The notes below the pieces were generated by a model. It searched no databases, was not told the origin of the DNA, and worked only from the letters and a program-made list of their open reading frames with translations. A program made the position numbers and the translations under genes. This document shows positions 1 to 8,650 of a stretch of 64,000 bases of DNA, in pieces. Within the stretch, counting starts at the first letter, position 1; the number at the start of each line of letters is the position of its first letter. Source of the stretch: Billgrantia aerodenitrificans (GTDB lineage Bacteria; Pseudomonadota; Gammaproteobacteria; Pseudomonadales; Halomonadaceae); the NCBI RefSeq assembly GCF_021404405.1, contig NZ_JABFTV010000002.1:124001-188000 (forward strand), read 5' to 3'.

Positions 1-1
1 G

Positions 2-247
2 CTGCTGCTGGCGGCCGCCTTCGCCGTGGTGCCGGTGGCCTGGCTGTTCGGCGCGCTGCCCGGTGCGGCCTGGCTGATGTGGCTGGCGTCGCCCGCCGTC
101 GCTTGGCTGGTACGTGGCCTGTGGTTGCTGCCGGCGGAAGTCGAGCAGGGCGAGCTTGCAGCGCTGCTGCCGCTGATGGGGCTCAACGTCGCACTGCTGC
201 TGGCAAGCTTGGCGCTGCTCAACATTGGGCTCTTTCTGGCGGCCTGA
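2..247 (+). CDS. C-terminal part of a polytopic membrane protein (possibly UbiA-type prenyltransferase)
   Basis: The frame is open from base 2, so the start lies outside the window and 81 residues remain. Almost the whole piece is hydrophobic, forming about three membrane segments. One short acidic loop (EVEQGE) precedes the last helix, which ends LNIGLFLAA. The pattern resembles the last helices of UbiA/MenA prenyltransferases, but the DxxxD catalytic motifs would lie upstream, so only an integral membrane protein is firmly supported. It is separated from the downstream operon by about 200 bases that include a hairpin. Confidence 0.5.
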   Translation: MLLAAAFAVVPVAWLFGALPGAAWLMWLASPAVAWLVRGLWLLPAEVEQGELAALLPLMGLNVALLLASLALLNIGLFLAA

Positions 248-347
248 GACCGGCACTTCCTGATCAACCTATCCGGGCGGGGCGACAGGGACGCCGACCA
301 TGTGGCAGATAAGCTCGGACTCTGACAGGCTTAAGAACAGAAGGCCG

Positions 348-385
348 CCTGCCTGAATTGGCCTTCCAGGGTTGAGTCAGGCAGG
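348..385 (+). terminator. Hairpin after the partial membrane-protein gene
   Basis: CCTGCCTGA at 348-356 is repeated in inverted form as TCAGGCAGG at 377-385. It could end transcription of the partial upstream gene, but no T-run follows, so a factor-independent terminator is not proven. It is the only structure seen in the 248-448 gap. Confidence 0.3.
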
Positions 386-448
386 ATAAGCCCCAAGGTA
401 TTGAAAAGAGTGCTGGTCTTAAAGGTCATTGAACACAAGGAGACTGTG

Positions 449-676
449 ATGATGCCCGATACGTCCGAAGACATTCGTCTGCCGGTGGCCTGCCCTTCGT
501 GTGGCAGCCATCTCTATCGCGTCAATCAGGTGCGCAACCCCACCGATGAGGTGCACTGCGCTTCCTGCAAGCGTTACCTCTGCGACTATCACGAAGCCGT
601 CGATATGCTCGAAAAAGGTCCAGGTGACGAAGCCGAGGCCTTGATCGAGAAGGTGGTCAACCGGCGGCATCACTGA
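449..676 (+). CDS. Small zinc-ribbon protein
   Basis: A 75-residue protein with two CxxC pairs (CPSC near residue 17, CASC near residue 39) spaced like a rubredoxin-type zinc ribbon, followed by a Cys/His-containing segment (LCDYHEA) and an acidic C-terminal helix. It probably binds one zinc ion in the cytoplasm; no catalytic motif is seen. The start at 449 is chosen because AAGGAGA lies 5 bases upstream; a second ATG follows directly at 452. The next gene begins 11 bases after the stop, so it may be the first gene of the antiporter-like operon. Its role there is unknown. Confidence 0.65.
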   Translation: MMPDTSEDIRLPVACPSCGSHLYRVNQVRNPTDEVHCASCKRYLCDYHEAVDMLEKGPGDEAEALIEKVVNRRHH

Positions 677-687
677 GGCACTGGCCT

Positions 688-1356
688 ATGCCGCCACTCC
701 TGGATGCGCTGCTCGCACTGACCATGGTGGCATTGGCCGCATCGGCGTTGCTCGATCGCCAATTGGTGAGGGCCTGCTCCTGGTTCGTGGCTTTTGCCGT
801 GAGCGTGGCCCTGACCTGGTGGAGCGTTGGCTTTGCCTGGCTGGCGCTGCTCGAGCTGCTGCTGGGAGCGCTGCTCACCGGTGCCTTTCTGTTTCATGCC
901 CTGGATGTGAAGCTGTGGGCCGGAGTGCCCCGGAGGCGCCTGGTTCGCTGGCGTGATCCTGTACCGCTGACCTGGCGCCGCGGGCTGCTGCGCCTGCTGC
1001 CGGCGCTGGCAGTGTTGGCGATGCTCGGCATGGCGCTGGTAAGCCTGGCCGACAGCACTGGGCCGCTGCAGGTCAGCGGTTTGGTCCTGATCGGGCTGGG
1101 CCTGTGGGCTTTCGTGCTGCATCGGCATCTGCTGCGTCGGCTGTTGGCATTCAACATCATCGGCACCGGCATCTTTCTGATCCTGATGGGTCTGGTAGGT
1201 GAGCAGCACCCAGCTGCAGGCCATGGTTTGGTAGTGACCGGGCTGCTGGTCGCCTTGTTCGGCACTGCCCTGGGTGCGCTGCTGATCAGGCGGCTCAGCG
1301 CACTCGAAGTTCGTAGCGCGCATTGCGCTGCCGGGGCAGAGCGGGGCGGCGCATGA
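688..1356 (+). CDS. MbhD (DUF4040)-NuoK/MnhC-like fusion membrane subunit
   Basis: This 222-residue membrane protein seems to join two families. Residues about 1-70 follow the MbhD/DUF4040 pattern (ALTWWSVGFAWLALLELLLG, then a Gly/Ala/Thr helix). Residues about 110-210 follow the small NuoK/MnhC fold, with LRRLLAFNIIGTGIFLILMG and a final helix ending LGALLIRRL. In the Mrp and membrane-bound hydrogenase families these subunits help form the lateral ion path beside the large antiporter-like subunits. The stop overlaps the next start (ATGA at 1353-1356), so the genes are translationally coupled. The domain split is inferred by pattern only. Confidence 0.7.
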   Translation: MPPLLDALLALTMVALAASALLDRQLVRACSWFVAFAVSVALTWWSVGFAWLALLELLLGALLTGAFLFHALDVKLWAGVPRRRLVRWRDPVPLTWRRGLLRLLPALAVLAMLGMALVSLADSTGPLQVSGLVLIGLGLWAFVLHRHLLRRLLAFNIIGTGIFLILMGLVGEQHPAAGHGLVVTGLLVALFGTALGALLIRRLSALEVRSAHCAAGAERGGA

Positions 1357-2816
1357 TCGAGAGGCTGGGCGGCGATTTCAGCGTCGTGCTGCTGGTGTTG
1401 GGATTGCCGGTGCTGTTGGGCGGGCTGGCAGCGTGCTGGCAGCCTCGACGCAGCTGGCCGATCGTGGCGTTTTCTCTATTGCCGTTGCTGGCACTGGCGG
1501 GGCTGTTTTACCAGGTACTCCCACAAGGAGAGCAGACCTGGCTCATCGAGCTTGGCTCCCTGACGTTGCAGTGGCGCGCCAATGGCTTGACCCTGCTGCT
1601 GCTCTTGCTGACGCAAGTCATCACGCTCTCCAGCGCTGCTTACGCACCGGCGTACTTGATGGAAGAGATCGGGCGAGAGGGCAAGCAGGTCTGGTTATGG
1701 CCGCTGCAAGGCGTGCTGGCCACAAGCCTGTCCCTCATCTGGTTGGCCGGCGACCTATTGACCCTCTATATCGGCCTGGAATTGATGGGGCTTGCCGCGG
1801 TGGGCCTCATGCTGCTACCCGGTCGTGTGGATGCACTGGCGGCCGGCATGCGCTATCTGCTGCTGGCGCTGGTGGGCTCGCTGGCCTTTCTGCTGGGCGT
1901 GGCGCTGCTGCTCGGTGCCTGGGGGCGGCTGGATCTGGCTGGGCTGGCGCTGGCCGCGGAGCCAGGTATGGTGCTGTGGGTGGCCGTGGCCCTGCTCAGC
2001 GCCGGGCTGCTGCTCAAGGCTGCCGCTTTCCCCCTGCACGCCTGGCTGGCGCCGGTACACGGCTCGGCCTGGACGCCGGTAAGCGCCCTCCATGCCTCCC
2101 TGGTGGTCAAGGGCTCGTTCTTCATCGCGCTGCAGCTGTGGCTGGTATTGGTGCCAGAGGCTCGTGTAGCCGCCTGGCTGGTGGGCGGGCTAGGTGGAGC
2201 GGCCGTGATATGGGGCGGATTGTTGGCCTGGCGGGCGGCCAAGCTCAAGGACGTGGTGGCTTGGTCCACGGTGTCTCAGCTCGGCTATCTGCTGCTCGGC
2301 TTCTCGCTGCTGATCGGCACCGCTCCCCAGGTGGCGGAGGTGGCCTGGGAGGGCACCTGGCTGCAGTTGGCGGCGCACAGCCTTGCCAAGGCCGGCATGT
2401 TCCTGGCTACCGGCAATCTGATCTACTCCACTGGCGAATCCCACGTAAGGGGCCTGGCCGGCGCCAGCCGCCGCATGCCGCTCTCGCTGCTCAGCTTCGG
2501 TATCGCCGCCATCAGCCTGATCGGCTTGCCGCCCAGCGCCGGTTTCACCGCCAAATGGCTGTTGCTGCATGCCTCGTTGGCGGCGGGCTACTGGCCATGG
2601 ATGGCGGTGCTGGCGCTGGGCACGCTGCTCAGTGCCGCCTATATCTTCCGCGTGTTTCGCTACTCTTTCGTCGAGGACGCCGAGCCGCTGGATTACCGCC
2701 GGGTGCCTTGGAGCATGGAGCTCTTCGCGCTCATGTTGGCGCTGGCGTCGCTGCTGCTGGGGCTGGTGGCGGAGTGGCCGCTGATGCTGCTGCGGGCAGC
2801 GGGAGGTGGGTCATGA
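1353..2816 (+). CDS. NuoL/M/N (MrpA/MrpD)-like ion-translocating subunit 1
   Basis: A 487-residue polytopic protein of the complex I antiporter-like family (PF00361). It retains the membrane glutamate of helix 5 (Glu143 in YIGLELMGLAAVG). It also keeps the helix 7-8 signature with the conserved lysine and His-Trp pair (LLKAAAFPLHAWLAPVHG, then TPVSALHASLVVKG). A further conserved stretch, IAAISLIGLPPSAGFTAKW, follows. These residues carry proton or sodium translocation in characterised relatives. The ATG at 1353 overlaps the previous stop, and its own stop overlaps the next ATG at 2813. Whether it conducts H+ or Na+ cannot be told from sequence. Confidence 0.85.
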   Translation: MIERLGGDFSVVLLVLGLPVLLGGLAACWQPRRSWPIVAFSLLPLLALAGLFYQVLPQGEQTWLIELGSLTLQWRANGLTLLLLLLTQVITLSSAAYAPAYLMEEIGREGKQVWLWPLQGVLATSLSLIWLAGDLLTLYIGLELMGLAAVGLMLLPGRVDALAAGMRYLLLALVGSLAFLLGVALLLGAWGRLDLAGLALAAEPGMVLWVAVALLSAGLLLKAAAFPLHAWLAPVHGSAWTPVSALHASLVVKGSFFIALQLWLVLVPEARVAAWLVGGLGGAAVIWGGLLAWRAAKLKDVVAWSTVSQLGYLLLGFSLLIGTAPQVAEVAWEGTWLQLAAHSLAKAGMFLATGNLIYSTGESHVRGLAGASRRMPLSLLSFGIAAISLIGLPPSAGFTAKWLLLHASLAAGYWPWMAVLALGTLLSAAYIFRVFRYSFVEDAEPLDYRRVPWSMELFALMLALASLLLGLVAEWPLMLLRAAGGGS

Positions 2817-4318
2817 GTCAGGCCTGGCTACCGCTGGCAACGCTAGCCACCTCACTGCTGGTGGTGCCGGTGATCTTCGCCTTGCCGGAGCGAGCGTGGC
2901 ATGCGCGCACTGCACTCAACCTCGGTGCCGCCGTGATCAAGGTGGTGCTGGTGGCGCTGATGGTTTGGGGGCTCTATCAGGGCGAGAACTACCGCTTCAG
3001 CTTCACCGTGGTGCGGGACGTCACCTTCCTGTTGCAGGTGGACGCGCTGGGGCTGATGTTCGCCGGCCTCTCCTCATTGCTGTGGCTGGCAACTACGGTC
3101 TACGCCATCGGCTATCTGGAGGACTCGCCCAACCGCAAGCGCTTCTTCGGCTTCTTCAGTTTGTGCGTGGCCAGTACCGTCGGCATTGCCCTAGCCGGTA
3201 ACCTATTCACCTTCCTGCTGTTCTATGAACTCCTCACGCTCTCCACCTATCCGTTGGTGGTGCACCGAGGGCATGCCAAGGCGTTGAATGCCGGCACCAC
3301 CTACCTGCGCTATACCCTCACCGGTGGACTGGTGCTGTTGCTGGGCGTGGTAGCGCTGCACGTCATGGTAGGCGATGTGACCTTCGGCGAGCGCGAAATA
3401 CTGGCCGATCTCGGTCCCGAGGCGCATGGACTGCTGACCGTGCTGTTCCTGATCATGCTGCTGGGGCTCGGGGTGAAGGCGGCGCTGGTGCCCCTGCACG
3501 GCTGGCTGCCCCGGGCCATGGTGGCGCCGGCGCCGGTGAGTGCGTTGCTGCACGCGGTGGCGGTGGTGAAGGCGGGGGCCTTCGGTATCGTACGGCTGGT
3601 GTACGATGTCTACGGCATCGGCCTGACCTATCAGTTGGGCCTGCTCACCCTGCTGGCGGTCATCGCCACCGTCACCATCCTGTACGGTTCGATGCGCGCC
3701 CTGGCGCAGCAGGAACTCAAGCCGCGGCTGGCTTTCTCCACGGTCAGTCAGGTCTCTTACATCGTGCTCGGTATCAGCCTGTTCGGACCCTTCGGTACCA
3801 TCGCCGGGCTCGTGCACCTGATGCACCAGGGGCTGATGAAGGTCACGCTGTTCTACTGTGCCGGCAACTATGCCGAGGAGCTCGGCATCCACCGGATCGA
3901 TCAGCTCAACGGTGCCGGGCGGCGCATGCCACTGACCAGTATCGCCTTCACCGTGGGAGCGCTTGGCATGATCGGACTGCCGCCGGTGGCCGGCTTCATC
4001 AGCAAGTGGTATCTGGGTATGGGGGCGGTGCAGGCGAACATGCCTTGGGTGATTCTCGTCCTGGTGGCCAGTAGCCTGCTCAACGCGGCGTACTTCCTGC
4101 CCATTCTCTATCGCCTGTGGTTCCGCCCGGGGCCGGCCCACGGTGTCGGCGAGTGGCCTGAGGAGCGCCATCTCGGACGCTTCGAGACCAGCGGCTGGCT
4201 GCTGTGGCCGGCGGTTGCCACGGCCCTGTTCAGCATCATGGCGGGGCTGTTCGCCGGGCTGCCGTTCAGTCCTCTGGATCTGGCCACCTTCGTGACCGCC
4301 GAGGAGTACACGCCATGA
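2813..4318 (+). CDS. NuoL/M/N (MrpA/MrpD)-like ion-translocating subunit 2
   Basis: A 501-residue antiporter-like subunit and the most canonical of the three. Glu139 sits in FLLFYELLTLSTYPLV (the helix 5 glutamate). GLGVKAALVPLHGWLP with APAPVSALLHAVAVVKAG carries the conserved lysine, His-Gly-Trp and proline break. LGMIGLPPVAGFISKW is the later conserved block. The start at 2813 is an ATGA overlap with the upstream stop. A much longer open frame extends upstream in this frame but only shadows subunit 1. It likely forms one channel of the same membrane complex. Confidence 0.87.
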   Translation: MSQAWLPLATLATSLLVVPVIFALPERAWHARTALNLGAAVIKVVLVALMVWGLYQGENYRFSFTVVRDVTFLLQVDALGLMFAGLSSLLWLATTVYAIGYLEDSPNRKRFFGFFSLCVASTVGIALAGNLFTFLLFYELLTLSTYPLVVHRGHAKALNAGTTYLRYTLTGGLVLLLGVVALHVMVGDVTFGEREILADLGPEAHGLLTVLFLIMLLGLGVKAALVPLHGWLPRAMVAPAPVSALLHAVAVVKAGAFGIVRLVYDVYGIGLTYQLGLLTLLAVIATVTILYGSMRALAQQELKPRLAFSTVSQVSYIVLGISLFGPFGTIAGLVHLMHQGLMKVTLFYCAGNYAEELGIHRIDQLNGAGRRMPLTSIAFTVGALGMIGLPPVAGFISKWYLGMGAVQANMPWVILVLVASSLLNAAYFLPILYRLWFRPGPAHGVGEWPEERHLGRFETSGWLLWPAVATALFSIMAGLFAGLPFSPLDLATFVTAEEYTP

Positions 4319-6111
4319 TGCCGAGCCTGCTGCTGGCCGTGACGCTGCTCTGGCCGCTGGGGCTGGCGCTGCGCAACGTGCTGCTCCTTGTCGTGGAAAA
4401 TGGGGCTTTGGGGCGCCCCGGCCCGCGCCCGGCACTGCTCGATTACTGGTGGATCTCCGCTCCGATGCCAGCCCTGCTGCTGGCACTATGGCCGGGTGAA
4501 GCGCAGCTGCTGATGGAAGGGTGGTTGCTGGGCGGAAATTGGCAGCTCGACGATGGCCGCCGTCCCTGGCTGTTGTTCAGTGCCTTGCTGTGGGGCCTGG
4601 CCGGCCTTTACGCCCGGGGATACCTGATTGTCGAGCAGCAGGCTGCTGAATCGGGCGATGGCGATGCCTTTCGTCGCCTGCTGGGGTTCGCCCTGTTATG
4701 GCCGTTGACCCTGGCCGGCAACCTGCTGCTGATCGTCGCCGAGGACATCCCCAGTTTCTATCTGGGCTTCGCGCTCATGACCTTTGCCGCCTACGGCCTG
4801 GTGGTGCACGCCAGCAACCGCGACGCCCACCTGGGTGGACGTGCCTACCTGATCATGGCTGTGCTCGGCGAGGGGCTGATACTCGGCGGGCTGCTGTGGT
4901 CGGCCGGTACCGCCCAGGTGCTCACCCTGACCGAGCTGCGCGCAGGTATCGCCACGGCTGAGCAGGGCGCCTGGATGGCGACGCTGCTGTGGCTGGGGTT
5001 TGGTGTCAAGGCCGGGGTGATCGGGCTGCACGTATGGCTGCCCCTGGCACATCCGGTGGCACCGACGCCGGCCAGTGCAGTGCTCAGCGGGGTGATGATC
5101 AAGGCTGGCTTGGTCGGCTGGCTGAGCACGCTGCCGCTGGGAGCGACCGGACTCGAGCCGTTGGGCAGGTTGGTGATCGTGCTGGGTCTGACAGGGGCTC
5201 TGGGCGCGGCGCTTTACGGCGTGATACAGCGCCATCCCAAGGCGGTCTTGGCTTATTCCAGTGTCAGCCAGATGGGCATGATCACGACGCTGGTCGGGGT
5301 CGGTATGGTCTCACCGCCGCTGTGGCCCGGGCTGCTGGTCGCCATCACCCTGTTCGCCGCCCATCACGGCCTGACCAAGGGTGCCCTGTTCCTCGGGGTT
5401 GGCATCAGCGAGCATCCGCCCCGGCTGCCTGGCTGGCTGGTCTGGCTGCTGCTCATGTTGCCGGCGCTGTCGCTGGCGGGGGCCGTGACCTCGGGGCTGG
5501 CGACGAAATGGACCTTCAAAGAGCTGCTTTATGACGCCGGCCATGGAGCGCTGGTCACCTGGCTCAGCGTGGCCGCCGTCGGCACCACGCTGCTGATGTC
5601 GCGCGCCCTGTGGCGGCAGTGGCAGGAGCGGGGCCGCTACCGTATCCCCTTGCACGCGCCTATGCCGCTGGCCTGGCTGGCCAGCATCGTGGCTGCCTCG
5701 AGCGTGCCGCTGTGGCTGCCTCTCGCCGGCCGGCACCCCAACTGGCCGCCGTTGGCGGAATGGCCGGGCCTGCTGTGGCCTGTTTCGCTGGGGCTGGTGG
5801 TGGCAGCGCTGATGCTGTTGGCTACCTTGCGCAGCAAACGCAGGTGGCGTCGTGCCCAGCGGCTCCTGCCGGGGGATCTCTGGTGGTGGTATGCGCAGCT
5901 GGCAAGCCGGCTGCTGAGCCTGCTCAACGATCTGGCTGAAGCCGGAGAAAGTCGCGGCTCGCGGCTGCGCGGTCGCCTGCAAAAGTGGGAAACGCGAGCC
6001 ACCGCGACGATCAGCGAACTGCCGCGTTTCGAGCGCAGCTTCCGCCGCCTGGCCGTACCGCTCATGGTAGGGGTGGCCTTGGTTCTGTTGATGGGGCTGT
6101 GGCTGGGTTAA
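4315..6111 (+). CDS. NuoL/M/N-like subunit 3, lacking the helix 5 glutamate
   Basis: A 598-residue antiporter-like protein, longer than its two neighbours. The lysine motif GFGVKAGVIGLHVWLPLAHP and APTPASAVLSGVMIKAG are kept. The helix 5 position that is Glu in the other two is Ala153 here (YLGFALMTFAAYGLVVH, colinear with FYELLTLSTYPLVVH of subunit 2). The C-terminus has a long basic cytoplasmic-looking segment (about residues 500-575) before a last membrane helix. The start at 4315 overlaps the previous stop; an ATG at 4318 is an alternative. The missing glutamate suggests altered or lost ion conduction in this subunit. Confidence 0.85.
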   Translation: MMPSLLLAVTLLWPLGLALRNVLLLVVENGALGRPGPRPALLDYWWISAPMPALLLALWPGEAQLLMEGWLLGGNWQLDDGRRPWLLFSALLWGLAGLYARGYLIVEQQAAESGDGDAFRRLLGFALLWPLTLAGNLLLIVAEDIPSFYLGFALMTFAAYGLVVHASNRDAHLGGRAYLIMAVLGEGLILGGLLWSAGTAQVLTLTELRAGIATAEQGAWMATLLWLGFGVKAGVIGLHVWLPLAHPVAPTPASAVLSGVMIKAGLVGWLSTLPLGATGLEPLGRLVIVLGLTGALGAALYGVIQRHPKAVLAYSSVSQMGMITTLVGVGMVSPPLWPGLLVAITLFAAHHGLTKGALFLGVGISEHPPRLPGWLVWLLLMLPALSLAGAVTSGLATKWTFKELLYDAGHGALVTWLSVAAVGTTLLMSRALWRQWQERGRYRIPLHAPMPLAWLASIVAASSVPLWLPLAGRHPNWPPLAEWPGLLWPVSLGLVVAALMLLATLRSKRRWRRAQRLLPGDLWWWYAQLASRLLSLLNDLAEAGESRGSRLRGRLQKWETRATATISELPRFERSFRRLAVPLMVGVALVLLMGLWLG

Positions 6112-6135
6112 TCGCTGTGGCCGAGCCAACCAAAG

Positions 6136-6166
6136 GCATCGGGCCCGGCGATGCCAGGCCCGATGC
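6136..6166. terminator. Hairpin between convergent genes
   Basis: GCATCGGGCC at 6136-6145 pairs with GGCCCGATGC at 6157-6166, giving a 10-bp stem with an 11-base loop. It lies between the convergent ends of the antiporter operon and the PhoH gene. There is no clear T-run on either strand. Confidence 0.5.
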
Positions 6167-6191
6167 TGCGCTCCTACTGTATTGCTCGAGT

Positions 6192-7604
6192 CTACAACAG
6201 CTCCTCACCGGCCAGTGCCAGGCGCGAGCGCTCAACGCTGCGCAGCGTCACGTGGCCGGCATGGGGCCAGTTGCTGAAGCGCTGCACCACCGCCGCCATG
6301 CCGCAGGTGTTGGCAGTGAGGTAGGGCGTATCGATCTGACCGACGTTGCCCAGACAGACGATCTTGGTGTTGCGTCCAGCGCGGGTGAGCAGAGTCTTGA
6401 GCTGCTTCGGGGTGAAGTTCTGCGCCTCGTCGATGATCAGAAAGGTGTCGTTGAGGGTGCGTCCGCGCATGAAGCCAGGGGCGCGGATTTGCACCCGTGA
6501 GCCGATCAAGCTGCGGGTGGCATCCTGGCTCCAACTGGTGCTGCCGTCATGCTCGTCGCGTAGCAGGTTGTCCATGTTGTCGTGGAAGGCGCCCATCCAC
6601 GGCGACATCTTCTCCTCTTCGGTGCCTGGCAGGAAACCGATGTCTTCGCTCATCGAGATCGGCGCACGGGTGAAGACGATGCGCTCGAAGCGCTTGGCGT
6701 CCAGGGTCTGTTGGAACGCCGCGGCCAGAGTCATGAAGGTCTTACCGGTACCGGCGCTGCCGGCGATGGTGACCAGGTCGATATCGTCGTCCATCAGCAG
6801 GTTGAGGGCGAAGTTCTGCCGGCTGTCGTGGGCATGTACGCCCCACACGCCATCCTTGTGGCGATAGTTGGTCAGCAACTGCAGCCGCGCCTGGTTGGGG
6901 CCAAGTTCGCGCACGATGGCTTCGAAGCTGGCGCCGTTCTCGCTGTCGGAAACCAGCATGCCCAGGTGCCAGTCGCTGGGTATCCGACCCTCGAGGCGAT
7001 AGAAGGTATGGTGGTCGACTCGTTCCACCTCGACTTCGACCTCTATCTGATCCCAGGGGCCGCTGCTGCCTTCGGCGTCGGGATAGATACGCACCCCTTC
7101 GAGCATCACGTCGCTGTCGCTGAAGGCGCGGTCGGTCAGGTAATCTTCTACCGGCACGTGCAGGGCGGCGGCCTTGACTCGCAGGTTGATGTCCTTGGAA
7201 ACGAGGATCACCGAAGCATCGGGGCGCTCGTCACGCAGCCGGCAGGTCTCGGCCAGCAGCACGTTGTCGGGGCTCTCCTCCAGGTGCTCCAGCGGCTTCA
7301 GCTCCGGGTAGCAGAGAAAACGGAGCTTACCGAGGGTGGTACCGCCGGCGCGGGGTATCGGGATGCCCCGTTGGATTTCGTCGAATGTGACCTGATTGGT
7401 CAGGTCGGAGAGGGTGCGGCTGACCTGGCGGGCGGTGCGGGCAATCTCACGCAGGCCGTTCTTGAGCTTGTCGAGTTCCTCGAGCACGGTCATGGGGATG
7501 ACCACCTCGTGTTCCTCGAACTGGTACAAGGCAGCGGGGTCGTGCAGAAGAACGTTGGTATCCAGCACGTACAACCGCTTGGCTTTCTTGTCGAGTCGTA
7601 CCAT
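6192..7604 (-). CDS. PhoH-family ATPase with N-terminal PIN domain
   Basis: A 470-residue protein. Residues about 10-150 form a PIN-type nuclease fold (YVLDTNVLLHDP with its acidic metal residue, then PMTVLEELDKLK). The C-terminal half is a PhoH P-loop domain with Walker A GSAGTGKT, Walker B TFLIIDEAQNFTP and the downstream GRNTKIVCLGNVGQID. PIN-PhoH proteins couple RNA cleavage with ATP-driven unwinding in characterised members. The ATG follows an AGGAGTGCT-like ribosome site on the minus strand. It appears to be a single-gene unit facing the antiporter operon. Confidence 0.9.
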   Translation of the reverse strand: MVRLDKKAKRLYVLDTNVLLHDPAALYQFEEHEVVIPMTVLEELDKLKNGLREIARTARQVSRTLSDLTNQVTFDEIQRGIPIPRAGGTTLGKLRFLCYPELKPLEHLEESPDNVLLAETCRLRDERPDASVILVSKDINLRVKAAALHVPVEDYLTDRAFSDSDVMLEGVRIYPDAEGSSGPWDQIEVEVEVERVDHHTFYRLEGRIPSDWHLGMLVSDSENGASFEAIVRELGPNQARLQLLTNYRHKDGVWGVHAHDSRQNFALNLLMDDDIDLVTIAGSAGTGKTFMTLAAAFQQTLDAKRFERIVFTRAPISMSEDIGFLPGTEEEKMSPWMGAFHDNMDNLLRDEHDGSTSWSQDATRSLIGSRVQIRAPGFMRGRTLNDTFLIIDEAQNFTPKQLKTLLTRAGRNTKIVCLGNVGQIDTPYLTANTCGMAAVVQRFSNWPHAGHVTLRSVERSRLALAGEELL

Positions 7605-7970
7605 CGGGGTAGCACTCCTGAGTTGACGGCACCAACAACACTGGCCTTCACATCATTCCATGGCGTGACAGTTCGCTACTGGCGACCAGCGTCACGTGAA
7701 TGGCAGGGCTCCTCTTCTGCTCGAGTTACCCTTAGCATGGAGTCTCTCGCTCCGCGCTGCCATCGAAATGCTTCAACGCAGCGTAATGCGTTTCCTATGG
7801 TAAAGTCGTGAGCTCGCCTTGGCCGGCCTCCAACGTTGAGAAGACGGCATGCACGGCGTGGCAAAAGGGCGTAGCATTACGTAAAATAACAATGGCTACA
7901 CGTTTGCCCATAGGGTGCGAGCAGGTGGCAGGGGTAACATCGTGGGCCAGTGAAGGTCGAGGTATGCAGG
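7605..7970. other. Intergenic region between divergent genes
   Basis: This stretch separates the PhoH gene (minus) from the ZipA-like gene (plus) and must hold both promoters. I see no conserved regulatory motif or small gene that I can support. Short open frames here lack ribosome sites and recognisable products. Confidence 0.4.
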
Positions 7971-8615
7971 ATGGATCCGGTCGTAAGCGTTTTGATCGTG
8001 GCGGGTGTCGCGCTGTTGCTGGCGCTGCTGTGTTTCGTGGCGTTCATCAAGAGCCGACGTCAACGCGAAGATGCCGAACTCGCTCCGCGGGTTCAGGCCC
8101 GGGTAGTCGACACTCAGCCAGTGCCGCCTACTCAGTCCACTGAGCCAGTGCCGTCCGCTCAGCCAACCGAGCCTGAGCCGATGCGCCGTTTTCAGGTCGT
8201 GTCGAGCAAGGATATCAAGCAGTGCCTGTTCGTGATCCTCGACTGGCCGGGCCTGGATACCAATCGGCGTCTTGCCCGCCTGCTCAAGGAATACAACGCG
8301 CACTACGACGCTAAGCTCGGCGTCTACACCATCCGCGACCCTCTCGCCGGTTACAAGCTGACCATCGCCAACTCGTCGCCGCCGGGCACGTTGCCGCCCA
8401 TTCACGATGGCGATGACCAGCCCACCGTGGCCGGGGTCTCCATCCTGATTCACTTCATCAGCAAGCGCAGTGTGGCGCGCAATCCCGAAACGCTGATTCA
8501 GATCACTCAGGCCATTGCCGACATTGGCGGCCATATTCTCGATGCCGAGCGCAATGCCGTCAGCGTAGAGGAGTTCGAAGCGCTGAGGCAGCAGGCGCAG
8601 AGGATGGCTCGCTAA
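7971..8615 (+). CDS. ZipA-like membrane-anchored protein
   Basis: A 214-residue protein with one N-terminal membrane helix (about residues 5-27), a basic KSRRQR stop-transfer, a Pro/Gln/Glu-rich linker with PTQSTEP and AQPTEPEP repeats (about 45-70), and a C-terminal globular domain. The globular part matches the ZipA C-terminal fold: KLGVYTIRD, then VAGVSILIHFISKR, then ADIGGHILDAERNAVS. ZipA tethers FtsZ to the membrane at division. Whether this is the main ZipA or a paralogue cannot be decided here. ATG 7971 is preferred over GTG 7950 because it puts the helix at the N-terminus. Confidence 0.65.
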   Translation: MDPVVSVLIVAGVALLLALLCFVAFIKSRRQREDAELAPRVQARVVDTQPVPPTQSTEPVPSAQPTEPEPMRRFQVVSSKDIKQCLFVILDWPGLDTNRRLARLLKEYNAHYDAKLGVYTIRDPLAGYKLTIANSSPPGTLPPIHDGDDQPTVAGVSILIHFISKRSVARNPETLIQITQAIADIGGHILDAERNAVSVEEFEALRQQAQRMAR

Positions 8616-8650
8616 GCCAAAGAATGGTTCGATAAGAGAGCGCTCAGCCC

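Noticed and set aside
1433..2812. Very long open frame continuous with antiporter subunit 2
   Set aside because: Upstream of ATG 2813 it is a Gly/Ala/Arg-rich translation of subunit 1 in another frame, with no membrane pattern or homology; the ATGA junction marks the real start.
3203..4486. 427-residue open frame on the minus strand
   Set aside because: It is antisense to the two clear antiporter-like subunits, full of Gln/His/Arg, and has no ribosome site. GC-rich genes commonly create such frames.
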